Positions 52,400 through 62,841 of a DNA stretch of 64,000 bases are shown here, piece after piece; position 1 is the stretch's first letter, and each line of letters opens with the position of its first letter. This DNA comes from Xiphydria camelus (lineage: Eukaryota; Arthropoda; Insecta; Hymenoptera; Xiphydriidae), in NCBI GenBank assembly GCA_963678675.1, contig OY783197.1, forward strand, positions 28,393,470 through 28,457,469, read 5' to 3'. The notes beneath the pieces were generated by a model that saw only the letters and a list, made by a program, of their open reading frames with translations, ran no database searches and was not told the DNA's origin. Position numbers and translations under genes: made by a program.

Positions 52400-53759
52400 T
52401 CCATCTCCGCAGTACTAGAATCGAGATTAACGATATATCGCGCCCGCGTAATGGTATTGGATTTATTCGGTACCCTCTTCGCGCAGTTAGGTACATTCTT
52501 GTATTGTGTACAGAGGTCCACGCTGCACACCGAGAAGACCATTTGTCCGTAGTTAGTGAGTGTTCGATTTATTATGGCGAAATAACGATTTTGTTGGACC
52601 AGGTAAATATTCTGTAACTATTACGATCAGAGAATAATTGCCGGAACTTTGGAAATCCTAGAAAACCGGGAAAATTCTAGGAATTTTGTTAGGGGAATGG
52701 AAAACCTGGAGAAGTTGGGGAACTTCGATTAAAAATCTCTTGAAAGAACCCTGACAATACTTGTTTGGTGCAAGTAAGTCCTCCGAGGTAGCCGTTTGAT
52801 TGAGATAACTATTTCAATAATTAACATAATTATATTTTCTCGCCCTGACAAAATATTTATTTCGCCGTATTTCAAATTACATCGATTAACTATCGACAAA
52901 CTGTTTTCTCGGTATGCAGCGATGTTGAACGGAGTATCCGCTACTCTTCCGAGTACTTTCCCCCCTTTTTCGAAGCCTAATTAGAAACTCGCTCGTTACG
53001 GGCTATACCTATGCGCGCGCCGATTCGTCGACGACAGGTGAATCCAATTTGGCGACGAGGGGGAACCCCCACAGCGTCGCGATAATGACGACGACGGCGC
53101 TCGAGATGTCCGGATTTAATTTTCTCCGCGGTGACGTTGAAAAATTGCCATTGTACCTATTCGCGCGCCACGCGAGCGACGCCGCCGTGCCGTGGATTCG
53201 AAGATCTCGCGCTTTATCTCTTCGAGCGTTAACGCGGTTTTTGGCGCGGCTCGAATCGGACGGGGCAGGCGCGGGTTAAAAAGCTCTAACGATAGCAGAG
53301 AGAGAGAGAGAGAAATGTACGGGGAAAGAGACCAGCGCGGTAAAACCGTTTACGGCTTTGCCGCGCGAGAGCTCCGCCCGCTCATCCGCAAATAATCCAA
53401 CTTCAGCACCGGTTGTAAATGTCTGACCGCTCCCGTTTTCTTTTCATTCACCAAGTTTCCACGGATAGTTGCGCGCTGCGAGAGGAACGCTCTTAAAAGT
53501 TCGCAGGCCCATTTATATTATCCCCGTGTGGGGCATAACTCGTTCGCGCCCCACGCCCGTTCTCGCAAAATCGCAACTAACGATGTCGCGCGCGGCGATT
53601 CGAATCCGTCGGTGCATATGTGCATCGACGTACGCTGCACCGCATTCGAGAACGTCGTTGTCGAGAAACGAGAGGAGAAAAGTTGAAAAGAGGATGAGAT
53701 CGAGACGCGATGAAAGAAAAAACACGACGGTCGCCCTCCGCGCCCTTGTCGAGACGACG
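51229..53759. other. intergenic GC-rich DNA
   Basis: No gene recognised. It contains a CT/CG dinucleotide run (52369-52400) and a GA run (53297-53312). The ORFs here are short or compositional. Confidence 0.5.
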
Positions 53760-54225
53760 CAACTTCGCCTATTTTCTCTTTCTTTTTATTTTTGGTTATT
53801 TTTATTTAAGCTCATTTTGTTCTGGTTTATTTTAATTAAGTTATTTTGTTTATTTTACTAGTATTATTCTTCTGGTTCTTATCTTAAGTTTAACCGAGCT
53901 AACTTTAGTCGTCATTAAGCTTCCGCTCCTTACTGTCGCTTGTAGGGAGCGAGAACTTGATGGTAACGATTTTCTTTTACTCATTTTTACTTATTTTTAC
54001 CGTTCATCATTTTATCCGTCATATTATCGTTATTTTTCGTTATTACTGTTACTTATTTTTACTTATTTATCTTTATTTACTACTTACCTCTACTTATTTT
54101 TACCGTTCATCATATTATTTGTCATGTTATCGTTACTATTCGTTATTTCCGCCTTTCTCTCTGTGCTCTTAAGAGACACCTGTCTTGGAGCCTAATCGAT
54201 AAACGCATCTTCTTCTGCCCCTGCT
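53760..54225 (+). mobile_element. T-rich retroposon-like 3' end
   Basis: A long T-rich tract with repeated TTACTTATTTTTACC-type phrases. It ends CTTAAGAGACACCTGTCTTG then CTAATCGATAAACGCATCTTCTTCT. The end resembles the one at 59240-59300 (CTTAGGAAACTTTGGTCC then TAATTAAATCGCTTCTTCTT). A CTT-type tail after a T-rich untranslated region suggests a truncated non-LTR retrotransposon or SINE. Tentative. Confidence 0.35.
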
Positions 54226-54445
54226 GTGTTGCCGCAAAGGACCGTGAATCCTTGGCGGGAAATAAACTGTTTCTCTCTCTGTCTCTCTCTCTCTCTAAAC
54301 GATCCTGGACGTGATTTTCAGTTTCAGCGCCGTCCCGACGATATCGCGCGACCACGTTTCTCCGCGTCGCTCCCCGCGTCCCGAACCCGCTCCTTCCGCG
54401 CGCCACGAACGCGAGCCGCCGCCGCCGCAGCACCGCGCGAGAGGA

Positions 54446-55038
54446 ATGGAGGAGCCCGTTCTACGCTCGATCAACAACATTCACAGCTCCTTCGTCAGGT
54501 TCATCAACAAGACGAGGCACGTCGTCGGCGTTTACTGGATCGACTATCAGGGAAAGGCGGTGCTTTACAAGAGCCTCGAGTACCTCCACTCCCTCGACGT
54601 TAACACCTTCGTGACGCACCCCTGGATCTTCATCTGCGAGGAGACGGGTTACAGGTAAGTCGACGGGACGCCGCAGGGCCGGCGGGAAACGCGCGATCGA
54701 TGTTCCTTTGCCGGCGCAGATTCAACGTCAACGGGAGCGACGTCTTCTATCCGGAGCCATGGTTCGCCAAGTACCGGGGGATGCGTCGCGCGGATCTGCC
54801 GACGAAGGTCGAGAGGACCCACGTCATCATCACCAATCCGATGCTCAGCCTGCGCGACATGAGCCTGCGGACGGTGAAGAGGCTCCTGGTCGACGATCGA
54901 CACATTTCGGCGCTGAACCTCCCGCAGAGCCTGATGGCCGAGCTGCAGAGCATGCCCCCGCGGAAGTCGAGCCAGGGACAGCGAGATGAGCCGAGGGAGC
55001 GAGCGCATCGCCCGCATATAAGGGACGCTTCTCCTTGA
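54446..55038 (+). CDS. Vhl: von Hippel-Lindau tumour suppressor homologue
   Basis: The substrate-recognition subunit of a cullin-2/elongin BC ubiquitin ligase that binds prolyl-hydroxylated HIF-alpha, targeting it for degradation in normal oxygen. Exons 54446-54654 and 54720-55038 (65-bp intron, GTAAGT to GCGCAG) encode 175 residues, the usual length for insect VHL, which lacks the long vertebrate N-terminus. The beta domain starts EEPVLRSINNIHSSFVRFIN. By alignment from memory to human VHL, the hydroxyproline pocket is Trp31 (human W88), Tyr41 (Y98), Thr54 (S111), His58 (H115) and Trp60 (W117). The alpha-domain helix that binds elongin C reads LSLRDMSLRTVKRLL, with Leu114 at human L158 and Ser118 where human has Cys162. 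The basic C-terminus (about 150-175) is unlike the human one. A 5' non-coding exon may end upstream. Confidence 0.95.
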
Positions 55039-56857
55039 GGCGTTTAAATGAATTATACACCGTGGAGTAGGTCGCGAATGAAGACGAGCTCGGAGGTACT
55101 TTTTTTTTATGAATTAGATTGCCAATTCGAGGCTGCGGGCGATCGTGTCGAAAGCGCGTGATGTAACGAGCGAGCAGGCATCGCACTTTCCATCTCGAGG
55201 ACCTCGGATGCTTAATTGGTCTCTGAAATGCGAGGTGGTAAGTGACATTTAAATACATCGCAACGCGTAGAACTGTCGAGAGAGATCGCTCTGCGCTGCG
55301 CTCGTTCAACGAGAGACATTGCGACATCGAAGAGTTGTACTTCTTTCGACCGACTTTTCCATTTTTCGCTTCCATCGAACTTGACGCTCGAACGTTGGAA
55401 TTTAATGCTAACGCGAATACGCTCATCTTCGCTCGCGACTTGCCTTATAAAACGTGACGGGTCGTGCGAAAACCGAGTGCAATCGGACCTCCCGGGATCG
55501 TCTTTCCGCGAGCGTCGAGAGGGGAGGGATACAAATGTACATCCTTCCATGAAACTCGAACATTTTCTCGAGCTCGTTATCCTTGGCGAGTCTCGCAGCA
55601 CGGTTCGAAATTCGATACATCTTTATAACTATAATTAGAGACATTTTGCAGATGATATATTTATATGGCTATTCTTCCGTTGGATTCCGAGTATTTTTTT
55701 ACGGCTCGCGCGAATGTACGTACATTTCGATCTCTTCGATCACCGAGAGATCGCTACATGATTCTGCAAGTAATAACGACGACGAGGACGACGATTGTGG
55801 CAATAAAAAATCGTTGCCGCTATTCCAACCGTGTCTTCTCTCCTCCCTGCCAACTGGCAACGAGCGTCGGCGAAAGGACGAGACTCCGACGTCGATTATT
55901 ATTACCGTGTATTTCGCTCTCTGTCGTCGCACCGCGAGTTTGTTGACTCTCTCCTCGATCGGGCGACCTATAAAGACCGCTCGCCGGGCTCGGAGAGGAA
56001 ATTTATAGTCGCCTTATACCTTCCAAGAGTACTGCTTGGGTGATCGGTCGCGGAATGCGAAAGTACCTCCGTCGCCTGGCCGCGCGGGGTGACGTCCATT
56101 CCGCTGTCGCGGACTTCGAGCGAAGACGGGCAGGCCACCGCGTCCTCCTCGCCACCGGCGATTCGATTCCCCGCTCCGGAACATCGAGTCGGACGTGTCC
56201 CGAAGTTGTTCCGGATCGGGGTGAACACCTTCTCGTGCGCGCACGAGAGCCGACCTCGCGCGCCGAGAATGAGAAACTGCCACTCCTCCTCTTTCAACCT
56301 TCCCCCGTCTCGGTCCCGCCGCCGCCGCGCCGCGGACCCTCCCGATGCCCTCTTGGGATGCTCGCCGCGTTTCGCCGACCGGTGCTACACGTCGCGTGTA
56401 ATATTAACGTCGGGCGTCCGCGAGCGTCTCTGTTTCGAGAGGAGTTGCGAACGTTCTCGCGCGCAGCTCCGCCGATCCCGTCGGGTTAGGGCGATTCGTC
56501 GTAATCTCCTCGAACTCGCGGAGGGAGAGGAAAGAGGAGGAGGAGGAGGGGGTCAGCGGGAGGACGGCGTTCCACTTCGTCCCCGCGAGTTTCGCGCTTG
56601 CGAGTCACGTATGGGACGGTGTAAATACCCAAAGGTCGCCGATGCTCGACGAGCCGCCACCGCCGCCGCTCCTCCGTTTCTCGCCTGGCATTGGGTGGTG
56701 GTCACCGATTACACGCGAACCCTTCGCGTCATCGGTTATAGCTCAAGCGATTTCGCAATGGTCTTTCACTCTCGAGGAGGAGACTTCTACGGTCTCCCGT
56801 CACTCGCTGAAGTTGTTCTTCGGCGCGCCACTACCGCGATACACGGAGAGAAGAGTA
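55039..56857. other. Vhl 3' flank, GC-rich
   Basis: This must include the Vhl 3' UTR. AATAAA occurs at 55803-55808. A 263-codon plus-strand ORF (56089-56880) runs into the terminal repeat of the next MITE, is Arg/Ser/Pro-rich and overlaps ORFs in other frames, so I do not accept it as a gene. Confidence 0.5.
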
Positions 56858-57080
56858 CACTGAGAAACAAATTTACTTGATCGAAATAAACGTGACTTTG
56901 GATAGTCCCAAGAGCATATTTATTCGATTTAAATGAATATTGGTTGGACGCAAATATTAGATTATTGAATTAATTAGATGTTATTCGAATCAAATCGATA
57001 TTCATTTAAATCGAATAAATACGCTCTTGGGACTGTCCAAAGGCACGTTTATTTCGATCAAGTACATTTTTGTCTCAGTG
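56858..57080. mobile_element. 223-bp hairpin MITE with TA flanks (Tc1/mariner-like)
   Basis: Ends are CACTGAGAAACAAATTTACT and, reverse-complemented, CACTGAGACAAAAATGTACT. The arms pair over about 83 bases (through TTGATCGAAATAAACGTG, AGTCCCAAGAGC and TTATTCGATTTAAATGAATA). TA lies on both sides (56856-56857, 57081-57082). Non-coding. The Tc1/mariner call rests on the TA duplication and CACTGAG-type tips. Confidence 0.85.
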
Positions 57081-57082
57081 TA

Positions 57083-58194
57083 TATTGATCTCTGTTATAC
57101 TGGATAATAAATTGTACGTTTTGGGGAAAGTATTGCTTTCGTTGCTCAACTGTATGGCGACAATTTACATACGTTTAGTGAAGTTCATTAGACGCATGCC
57201 AACTTTTGTCATGTACGATAGTAGAGCAATGAACGCCACATTTTCCCCAAAATATCAAATCTATTATCTGGTACTAATATAGCTTTCTGTTTGCGACTTC
57301 ATCCGCGTGGATTTCGATATGAATAGAAATTCCTATACCAATTTTAATCCCCTATTTTATTCCCTTAAAGGATAAATTTCAAAAAATCCTGAAACACGTC
57401 TTCCTTAATTTTTAACCGAAAGGCCAGATACCATTTTTCATGGACTTAACTTCAAAGATGATAGATTTTCATACAAACATTATATATATACATATATATA
57501 TAATGATTAATATACTCTTCTCTCCATGTATGGGAAAGTGTTGCGAATTATCACCTACCTAATTAAATCGTTCCATCTCGCGAATCGCGCGGTCCAGATC
57601 CGGTTTAACGACGCTTGATCTGCGAGAATCTGAGGAGGATAATGATGCGGGGACGGAGAACACTTTCTTTTTTTCTCTCTCTCTCTCTCCGATGAGGACT
57701 CCGCGTTAAAAAGGGGTAGTCTTTTCGTTCGCGCCACGTCGTCCTTTGCCCTTTTAATTAAAAAAGCGCGTACCGCGCCGACCGTCGTCGTGTTACCAAT
57801 TAAAATGCGGCGGCAGGTTAACCGTTCGCCTCTCTCGCGCCCCCTCCCCCGCCGAACAACTTTGCGCATAAACCACACCCACCCATGGCGCGTCGAACGT
57901 TAAACGCTGGAAATTGTAATTAACGAACATTTGCATCGAGTGATCGAGGCGCGTCCAGCTGGGCGCACGATTGTCGCCCGTGTTAAAACGTACGCGCGCC
58001 GCGCAGAAATAGCGTAAGTATAACGTGCGATTTTCGAGCTTCAGATCGATTTGCGTCCGCGCGAACGTGCATCTCGCGATAACAACGTTATTCCGCCGAT
58101 AAAACCGCAACGCATCCGCCTATAGCGCGCCGCGCGTAATGGGATGCAGTATATCGATCAGCAAAGGGCAATTATTTCGTTGAGGTTCGGCCAC
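57083..58194. other. intergenic DNA between two hairpin MITEs
   Basis: AT-rich to ~57550, including a TATA microsatellite near 57480-57505, then GC-rich with a CT tract near 57670-57690. No supported gene. Confidence 0.5.
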
Positions 58195-58196
58195 TA

Positions 58197-58474
58197 CACA
58201 GAGAGAAAGAATTAGTTGGGTCTACTGAAAATTATACGCAGGGGGTCACGAGTAATTATCTATTTATATCGATAACATTTTTTAATATTATAGGTACATC
58301 AATTTGATATCTCTTCATTGCGATCATGCGAAATAGTATACCTACGGTATGATGGCAAGGAAGAAATATCAGATTAATATACGAAGAAACATCTAATCGA
58401 TGTAAATAGACGATTACCATTGCGGTCCCGCGAGTAATTTTTAGTAGAGATCCAACTAATTCTCTTTCTCTGTG
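58197..58474. mobile_element. 278-bp hairpin MITE with TA flanks (second family)
   Basis: Ends are CACAGAGAGAAAGAATTAGT and, reverse-complemented, CACAGAGAAAGAGAATTAGT. Pairing continues about 100 bases with indels (TTGGGTCTACTGAAAATTA against TTGGATCTCTACTAAAAATT). TA lies at 58195-58196 and 58475-58476. Non-coding. Similar CAC(A/T)GAG tips suggest kinship with the element at 56858. Confidence 0.8.
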
Positions 58475-58999
58475 TACGAATTTCCCGTCGACCATCGCGA
58501 TATGCATCGCGCGTTTCCTCGCGTTTCGCCATCCAACTCTCACGTGCAATAATAATAATCGGTGCAAAAATTGATAGCGTTCGCGTGTTTCTTTTTTCTT
58601 TTATCCCGTAACGAGATCGATAGCCCGATCGGATACGGCCAATTTCCCGCGGTGCTCTCGTCGACAACTGTGCACGCCCATCGGTCGATGTTGTTATTAT
58701 CGGAAAGACAATCGATTGTCGGACGCGGAGGGGAGGCTTTCGCGGTCCTCTTCTCAGCGCCCCCCGCCGCCGAGGAAACTTTCGAGGGCGACGCGATGCG
58801 AACGACTCCGCACGTCGGGCAAATTAGCCCGAAACTGTTTGCGGTGTTCCCGGTTAGCGCGCGCGCGACCTCGAAGGCCACTCGGCCGGATTCGGCTCGG
58901 GCTGTCGTTATCGTCGCGGTATCGACGTGATTCGGGTACGAAGCTAATCGCGCGGAGGGTTTCGTTCGACTACTCCGCGGGATTGGTTGGACGAGAGAC

Positions 59000-59310
59000 A
59001 CGGAGATATGGTCTCTCTTTAGCTATCTTTCTCTCTTTTTGCGAGGCTCTTTGCGCTCTGCGTAAGGGGATCCTGTCTTCTGTTTATATTAGTCATTCAG
59101 TTTTTATTTTTTTTATTTCGCTGTTTTAGTTATATTTTCACATTCATGTTATTTTTCTGTGTCTAGTGATTTAATTATATTTTCATGTTCATGTTTTAAC
59201 ACTGTTTCCTTTTTCTCTGCATCGTTCTTCGTATCTGCCCTTAGGAAACTTTGGTCCTAGGGTAATTAAATCGCTTCTTCTTCTTGTTCTTCTTCTCCTC
59301 TCTTCAGAGA
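59000..59310 (+). mobile_element. retroposon-like 3' end, plus orientation
   Basis: T-rich body containing GTAAGGGGATCCTGTCTTCT, ending TAATTAAATCGCTTCTTCTT. It shares GGGGATCCTGT and the CTT-rich tail with the opposite-strand element at 59311-59605, and the end with 53760-54225. Probably a 5'-truncated non-LTR or SINE copy. Confidence 0.4.
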
Positions 59311-59605
59311 GAGAGAGAGAGAGAGAAGGAGAAGACGAAGAAGCAATTTATTAACTATGGAACAGGATCCCCTGAGAGCAAACTACAATACCTAAGCGAC
59401 AAAATAGCGATAAGAAACTAAAAGAATAATACTTATAACTAATTATATGACTATATAACAACAAAAAGAACAAACACTAATAGCTGCAAAATTATGCAAC
59501 TATAGCACCTAAATACTAACAACTAAAAATATAAATGAACAAACAATCGTCTCACACGCCAATCACGGCCCTATCGCGCTCTAACCAATGAGCCGAGATA
59601 TATGG
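59311..59605 (-). mobile_element. SINE-like element with tRNA-like head, minus orientation
   Basis: Read on the minus strand from ~59600: CTCGGCTCATTGGTTAGAGC resembles a tRNA D arm (GCTC...GAGC stem, box A-like). A T-rich body follows, then CTCTCAGGGGATCCTGTTCC, TTAATAAATTGCTTCTTCGT and a GA/CT tail. A box B match is poor. The order tRNA-like head, body, shared 3' tail is that of a tRNA-derived SINE using a LINE-type end. Confidence 0.4.
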
Positions 59606-60660
59606 TAATTTACGCGGCGCGCGAAAACGCGCCATCGTCACGTCTCGCGCGACGAATCTCTCCGTCTATTTTCCATTAGACGCGACGTTTACACGCGATT
59701 CGTCCCTCTCGAATCCCGACGCACTACGTCGTCGTCGTCGCGATTTCCCTCGCTGCGCGCCAGCAGCCGGAAGTGCGCGGAACGTCCCGCGGAGTCTGTT
59801 TCTCCGTTGCCTCCGGCCCGCATCCATCCGTGCGGCTCACCTCGTCTTCATCCATATGCATGATATCCTTCCGCGGCGGCGGGAAGCCCGCAAGGCGCCC
59901 GCCGCCGTTGCGCAAACACTGCAGCTTTGCCAGGGAAATCGCTGCGGCAGGTACGCGCCGCGTCTCGCGTATCTATAGGGGTATAATCACGTTGTCCGAA
60001 GGAAGAAGCCCCGCCACGGAGCTCCGAAATTTCGCGCAGCCGGAACGCCGATGGTTCGCTCGCCCGTTCCGCCGCGCGAAGGAAGACTCCTCGGGATTTC
60101 CCCCGTGGGGATTTCTCAATTCGGCTCGGCGCGCCGGCGGGTGGCGGTACGTATGTCAGTACGAACGCGGGGAATTCGACTTCCTGTTTCGGCGAGGCTC
60201 TAACGAGCGGGCGACGCGCTGGCTCGTGAAATTGCCGGGAGAAATCGTCGCGAGAACCGAGTTCTCGTATACTTTGGGAGCTTTCGTACACGCGCGGTTC
60301 GATCGGGAGTCGTATAGGCGTCCCTTCCCTCCCGCTGGCGCGCGGGGGTAGAATGCGTCCCGTAACCGCATCCGGGGAGCGACGGGTTATCGAATTTTCA
60401 GTCGCTCGAGTTTTCCTTCATTTTGCCAATTAGCGACATTTCGCGTTTTCCGGTCGGCCCTGTTCGCAGCCGAACTACTGGCGTGGCGCGCGTCTCGTTA
60501 AAACGTCTCGTGCCGACGCGGCAGAGGTCGGCGTCGCGCTGCCTTTGCGCGGTGCAATAGGCGCTCGACTGGGTTTTAACACCGGATTTATTATTTTTTG
60601 TATTGCTTTTATTTCTATTTTGAATACAAACCTCGCAGAAAAATGTATTTTAGACGAATA
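59606..60660. other. GC-rich intergenic DNA
   Basis: Long ORFs on both strands (59773-60351 plus, 59848-60291 minus) reflect high GC and lack domains. No gene supported. Confidence 0.5.
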
Positions 60661-60662
60661 TA

Positions 60663-60793
60663 GGAATTTATTCGCATCGAGCAAAAGTCTATCGGAATTT
60701 GATAAATATTCTACTAGGTTCGTACTCGATGAAAAAGACGTGCAAAACGTTTATTTCACTCGGATAGACTTTTGTTCGATTTGACTAAATTCC
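60663..60793. mobile_element. 131-bp TA-flanked inverted-repeat element
   Basis: The left end GGAATTTATTCGCATCGAGC and the right end, reverse-complemented, GGAATTTAGTCAAATCGAAC are followed on both sides by AAAAGTCTATC. TA precedes and follows (60661-60662, 60794-60795). A short MITE, Tc1/mariner-like by its TA flanks. Confidence 0.65.
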
Positions 60794-60795
60794 TA

Positions 60796-61730
60796 TTTAT
60801 CTCAAATTAGCGTTCACATATCGAACTGGACTTTCTCCCTCAGCGGTGCGCGCTTTCCCAGCCACTTTGGGACCGCTCGCGACGTCGATCAAATGTCTCC
60901 CTCTCGCTCCGCGAGGCAATTTGTTCTCGTCGTCCCGCGCCGGGCCCCGGGGAACCGCAGGAAAGTTTCAGTTTCACGCGCTCTGATGGGGTGAGGAGGA
61001 AGGGGGAGGAGGAGGAGGAGCACAACTCGTCCTCGATTCCCTCCCGACTGGACTCTTCCCGTCGATGGATCGCCATGGCGCGCGTGATACGCTAATTGGA
61101 CACCATCCGCCGCCGCGCGCGGCTACATCCGATTGCGCAAACGACGCGACCGGTCGGCCGCCGTACAGTGGTTAGAAACCGGCGATCTCGCGCGGGTGTT
61201 GCGCGACACTCGGCGCGCTGCAACGTTGGCAGGCGTCGAGAGCTCCGTTTAACGCGCGCCCGTCGTATTGTTCGTGGATGTGTTACCCATCTCGCGGACT
61301 GGCGACTCTCCGACGTTCCGTATTGTGCGATTTAACGTGTATATATACATACGCGTGACACACATATACGTAGACGCGCGTTGGTATGCTCGCGTACTCC
61401 GGTGCGTATCGATTGCCCGACTTACTCGGCGTGCATACAGGGTTACGCATTCTGCATTTCCGCCGTTCCGCAGCTCCGAGTTGCAGAGGATCCAGCGAAG
61501 CGCGCGAGCGTCCGGCGAGAGCCAACGTATCAAGGGAGAGAAAGAGAGAGAGAGAGAAAGAGACCTCCCCTCATCGTTCTTTCACTCAGAAAAATAATTA
61601 GATTAAAATGACAAAATGCATCTGATTTGACGCGTTTAGCTGTTCTAACCAAAAGACTGTTCGATGAAATCGAACATTTAGTTATTCTGCACAGTATAAA
61701 AGTGGTGTCAATTTTTAACATGATTTCACC
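60796..61730. other. intergenic DNA
   Basis: GC-rich to ~61560, then AT-rich. It contains GA tracts at 61005-61020 and 61535-61560. No gene supported. Confidence 0.5.
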
Positions 61731-62572
61731 CGAGGGGTTATTCACATTCAGTTTGGGTGACGCCCTGATTACAAAATGTAATCGATTACAAGCGATTACC
61801 ACGGTGATTACACTGATTTCGGTAATCAATGATTACATTGATTACCACTACCTTCGAAGGTGACTTCGTGATTGCTAAATGATTTCAATGGTTACAGTGA
61901 AATTGTAATCAGCGATTACAATGTGTTAGTAATCGTTGAAATCGTCAATCGATGAATAAAATTACACCAATTTGTAAGGAAAAACAATGCATGAACTTTA
62001 TTCGCGAGCTGTGTTGGTCACTCGGAGGTTTTAACGTACTGGTCGCTTTTCGACCAGGAGCTTGTTATTGTGCGACTTTTTTAGCTTTCTCTTGCGACGG
62101 GGGGTAGGAGTGCAAACACGCAACTCGAAGAAATTTCCAGCGAGGTGCGGAAGGCAGGGTTAAGTGTTGTAAATCTCGAGGAAACTCCAGCTGTCTGTTC
62201 CTGTCCCGGCCCAAGTGACCCTGTGACAATGAGGAACTTTCCCAGATATAATTTATGACTCAAAGGGTCCCAAAAAGAGTGTCGAATTTCTCCCTCATAC
62301 CGGTCTGTGGCCCAAATGCCCCTGGGCATTTGGGCGAATACGCGACAGTGTTACGTCAGGGACGTGAAAGGGGGATCGTGTGGCGGTTTTTGATGATTAC
62401 AATGATTTACAAATGACTACAAATGATTACATTTTGATTACCAAAAAATGACGACAGAAAATATAATCACTCGTAATCTCAGTGATTACACTGACTTCAT
62501 TGATTACAGTGTAATTACACTTTGACTACAAAATTGAATGACACCATGATTACGATTGTGAATAACCCCTCG
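61731..62572. mobile_element. 842-bp non-autonomous DNA transposon with GATTAC repeats
   Basis: Terminal inverted repeats are CGAGGGGTTATTCACATTC on the left and, reverse-complemented, CGAGGGGTTATTCACAATC on the right. Flanking octamers ATTTCACC (61723-61730) and ATTTTACC (62573-62580) differ at one base and look like an 8-bp target duplication, as made by hAT and P superfamily transposases. Both subterminal regions (about 61770-61940 and 62390-62550) are packed with GATTACA/TGTAATC motifs, reminiscent of transposase-binding subterminal repeats. The middle has a near-palindrome (GCCCAAATGCCCCTGGGCAT at 62311) and an 82-codon minus-strand ORF (62081-62329) that I do not recognise. Confidence 0.75.
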
Positions 62573-62617
62573 ATTTTACCTGTGTGGACCTATATGTACC
62601 ACATCAAAAGTAGTCTA

Positions 62618-62840
62618 CCACATGAGACTACACTTACTCGCCAGGAAGAAAACTCGAATCACTGTTATCTCATTATCTGTGAGCTTTTAGCTCATATTTG
62701 TATAGTACTTTTTCTTTGAAAATTACGTTTCAATCTACAAAAAAGTCTTATATCGATATAAGCAAAAAATCCATAAATAATGAGATAATAGTGATTCGAG
62801 TATCTTTCCTGGGGCGAGTAAGTTTAGCCTCACATATGGC
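62618..62840. mobile_element. MITE family A, copy 4
   Basis: The left end is CCACATGAGACTACACTTAC and the right end GTAAGTTTAGCCTCACATATGG. The arms run through AAAACTCGAATCACTGTTAT and AATAGTGATTCGAGTATCTT. The interior has GAAAATTACGTTTCAATCTA. It is inserted 46 bp from the GATTAC-rich transposon. Confidence 0.85.
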
Positions 62841-62841
62841 A

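Noticed and set aside
56089..56880. 263-codon plus-strand ORF
   Set aside because: It ends inside the terminal repeat of a MITE, is Arg/Ser/Pro-rich with Gly runs, overlaps other long frames and has no domain. GC-rich chance ORF.
59773..60351. 192-codon plus-strand ORF with a 147-codon opposite-strand partner
   Set aside because: GC-driven mutual ORFs with no recognised motif.
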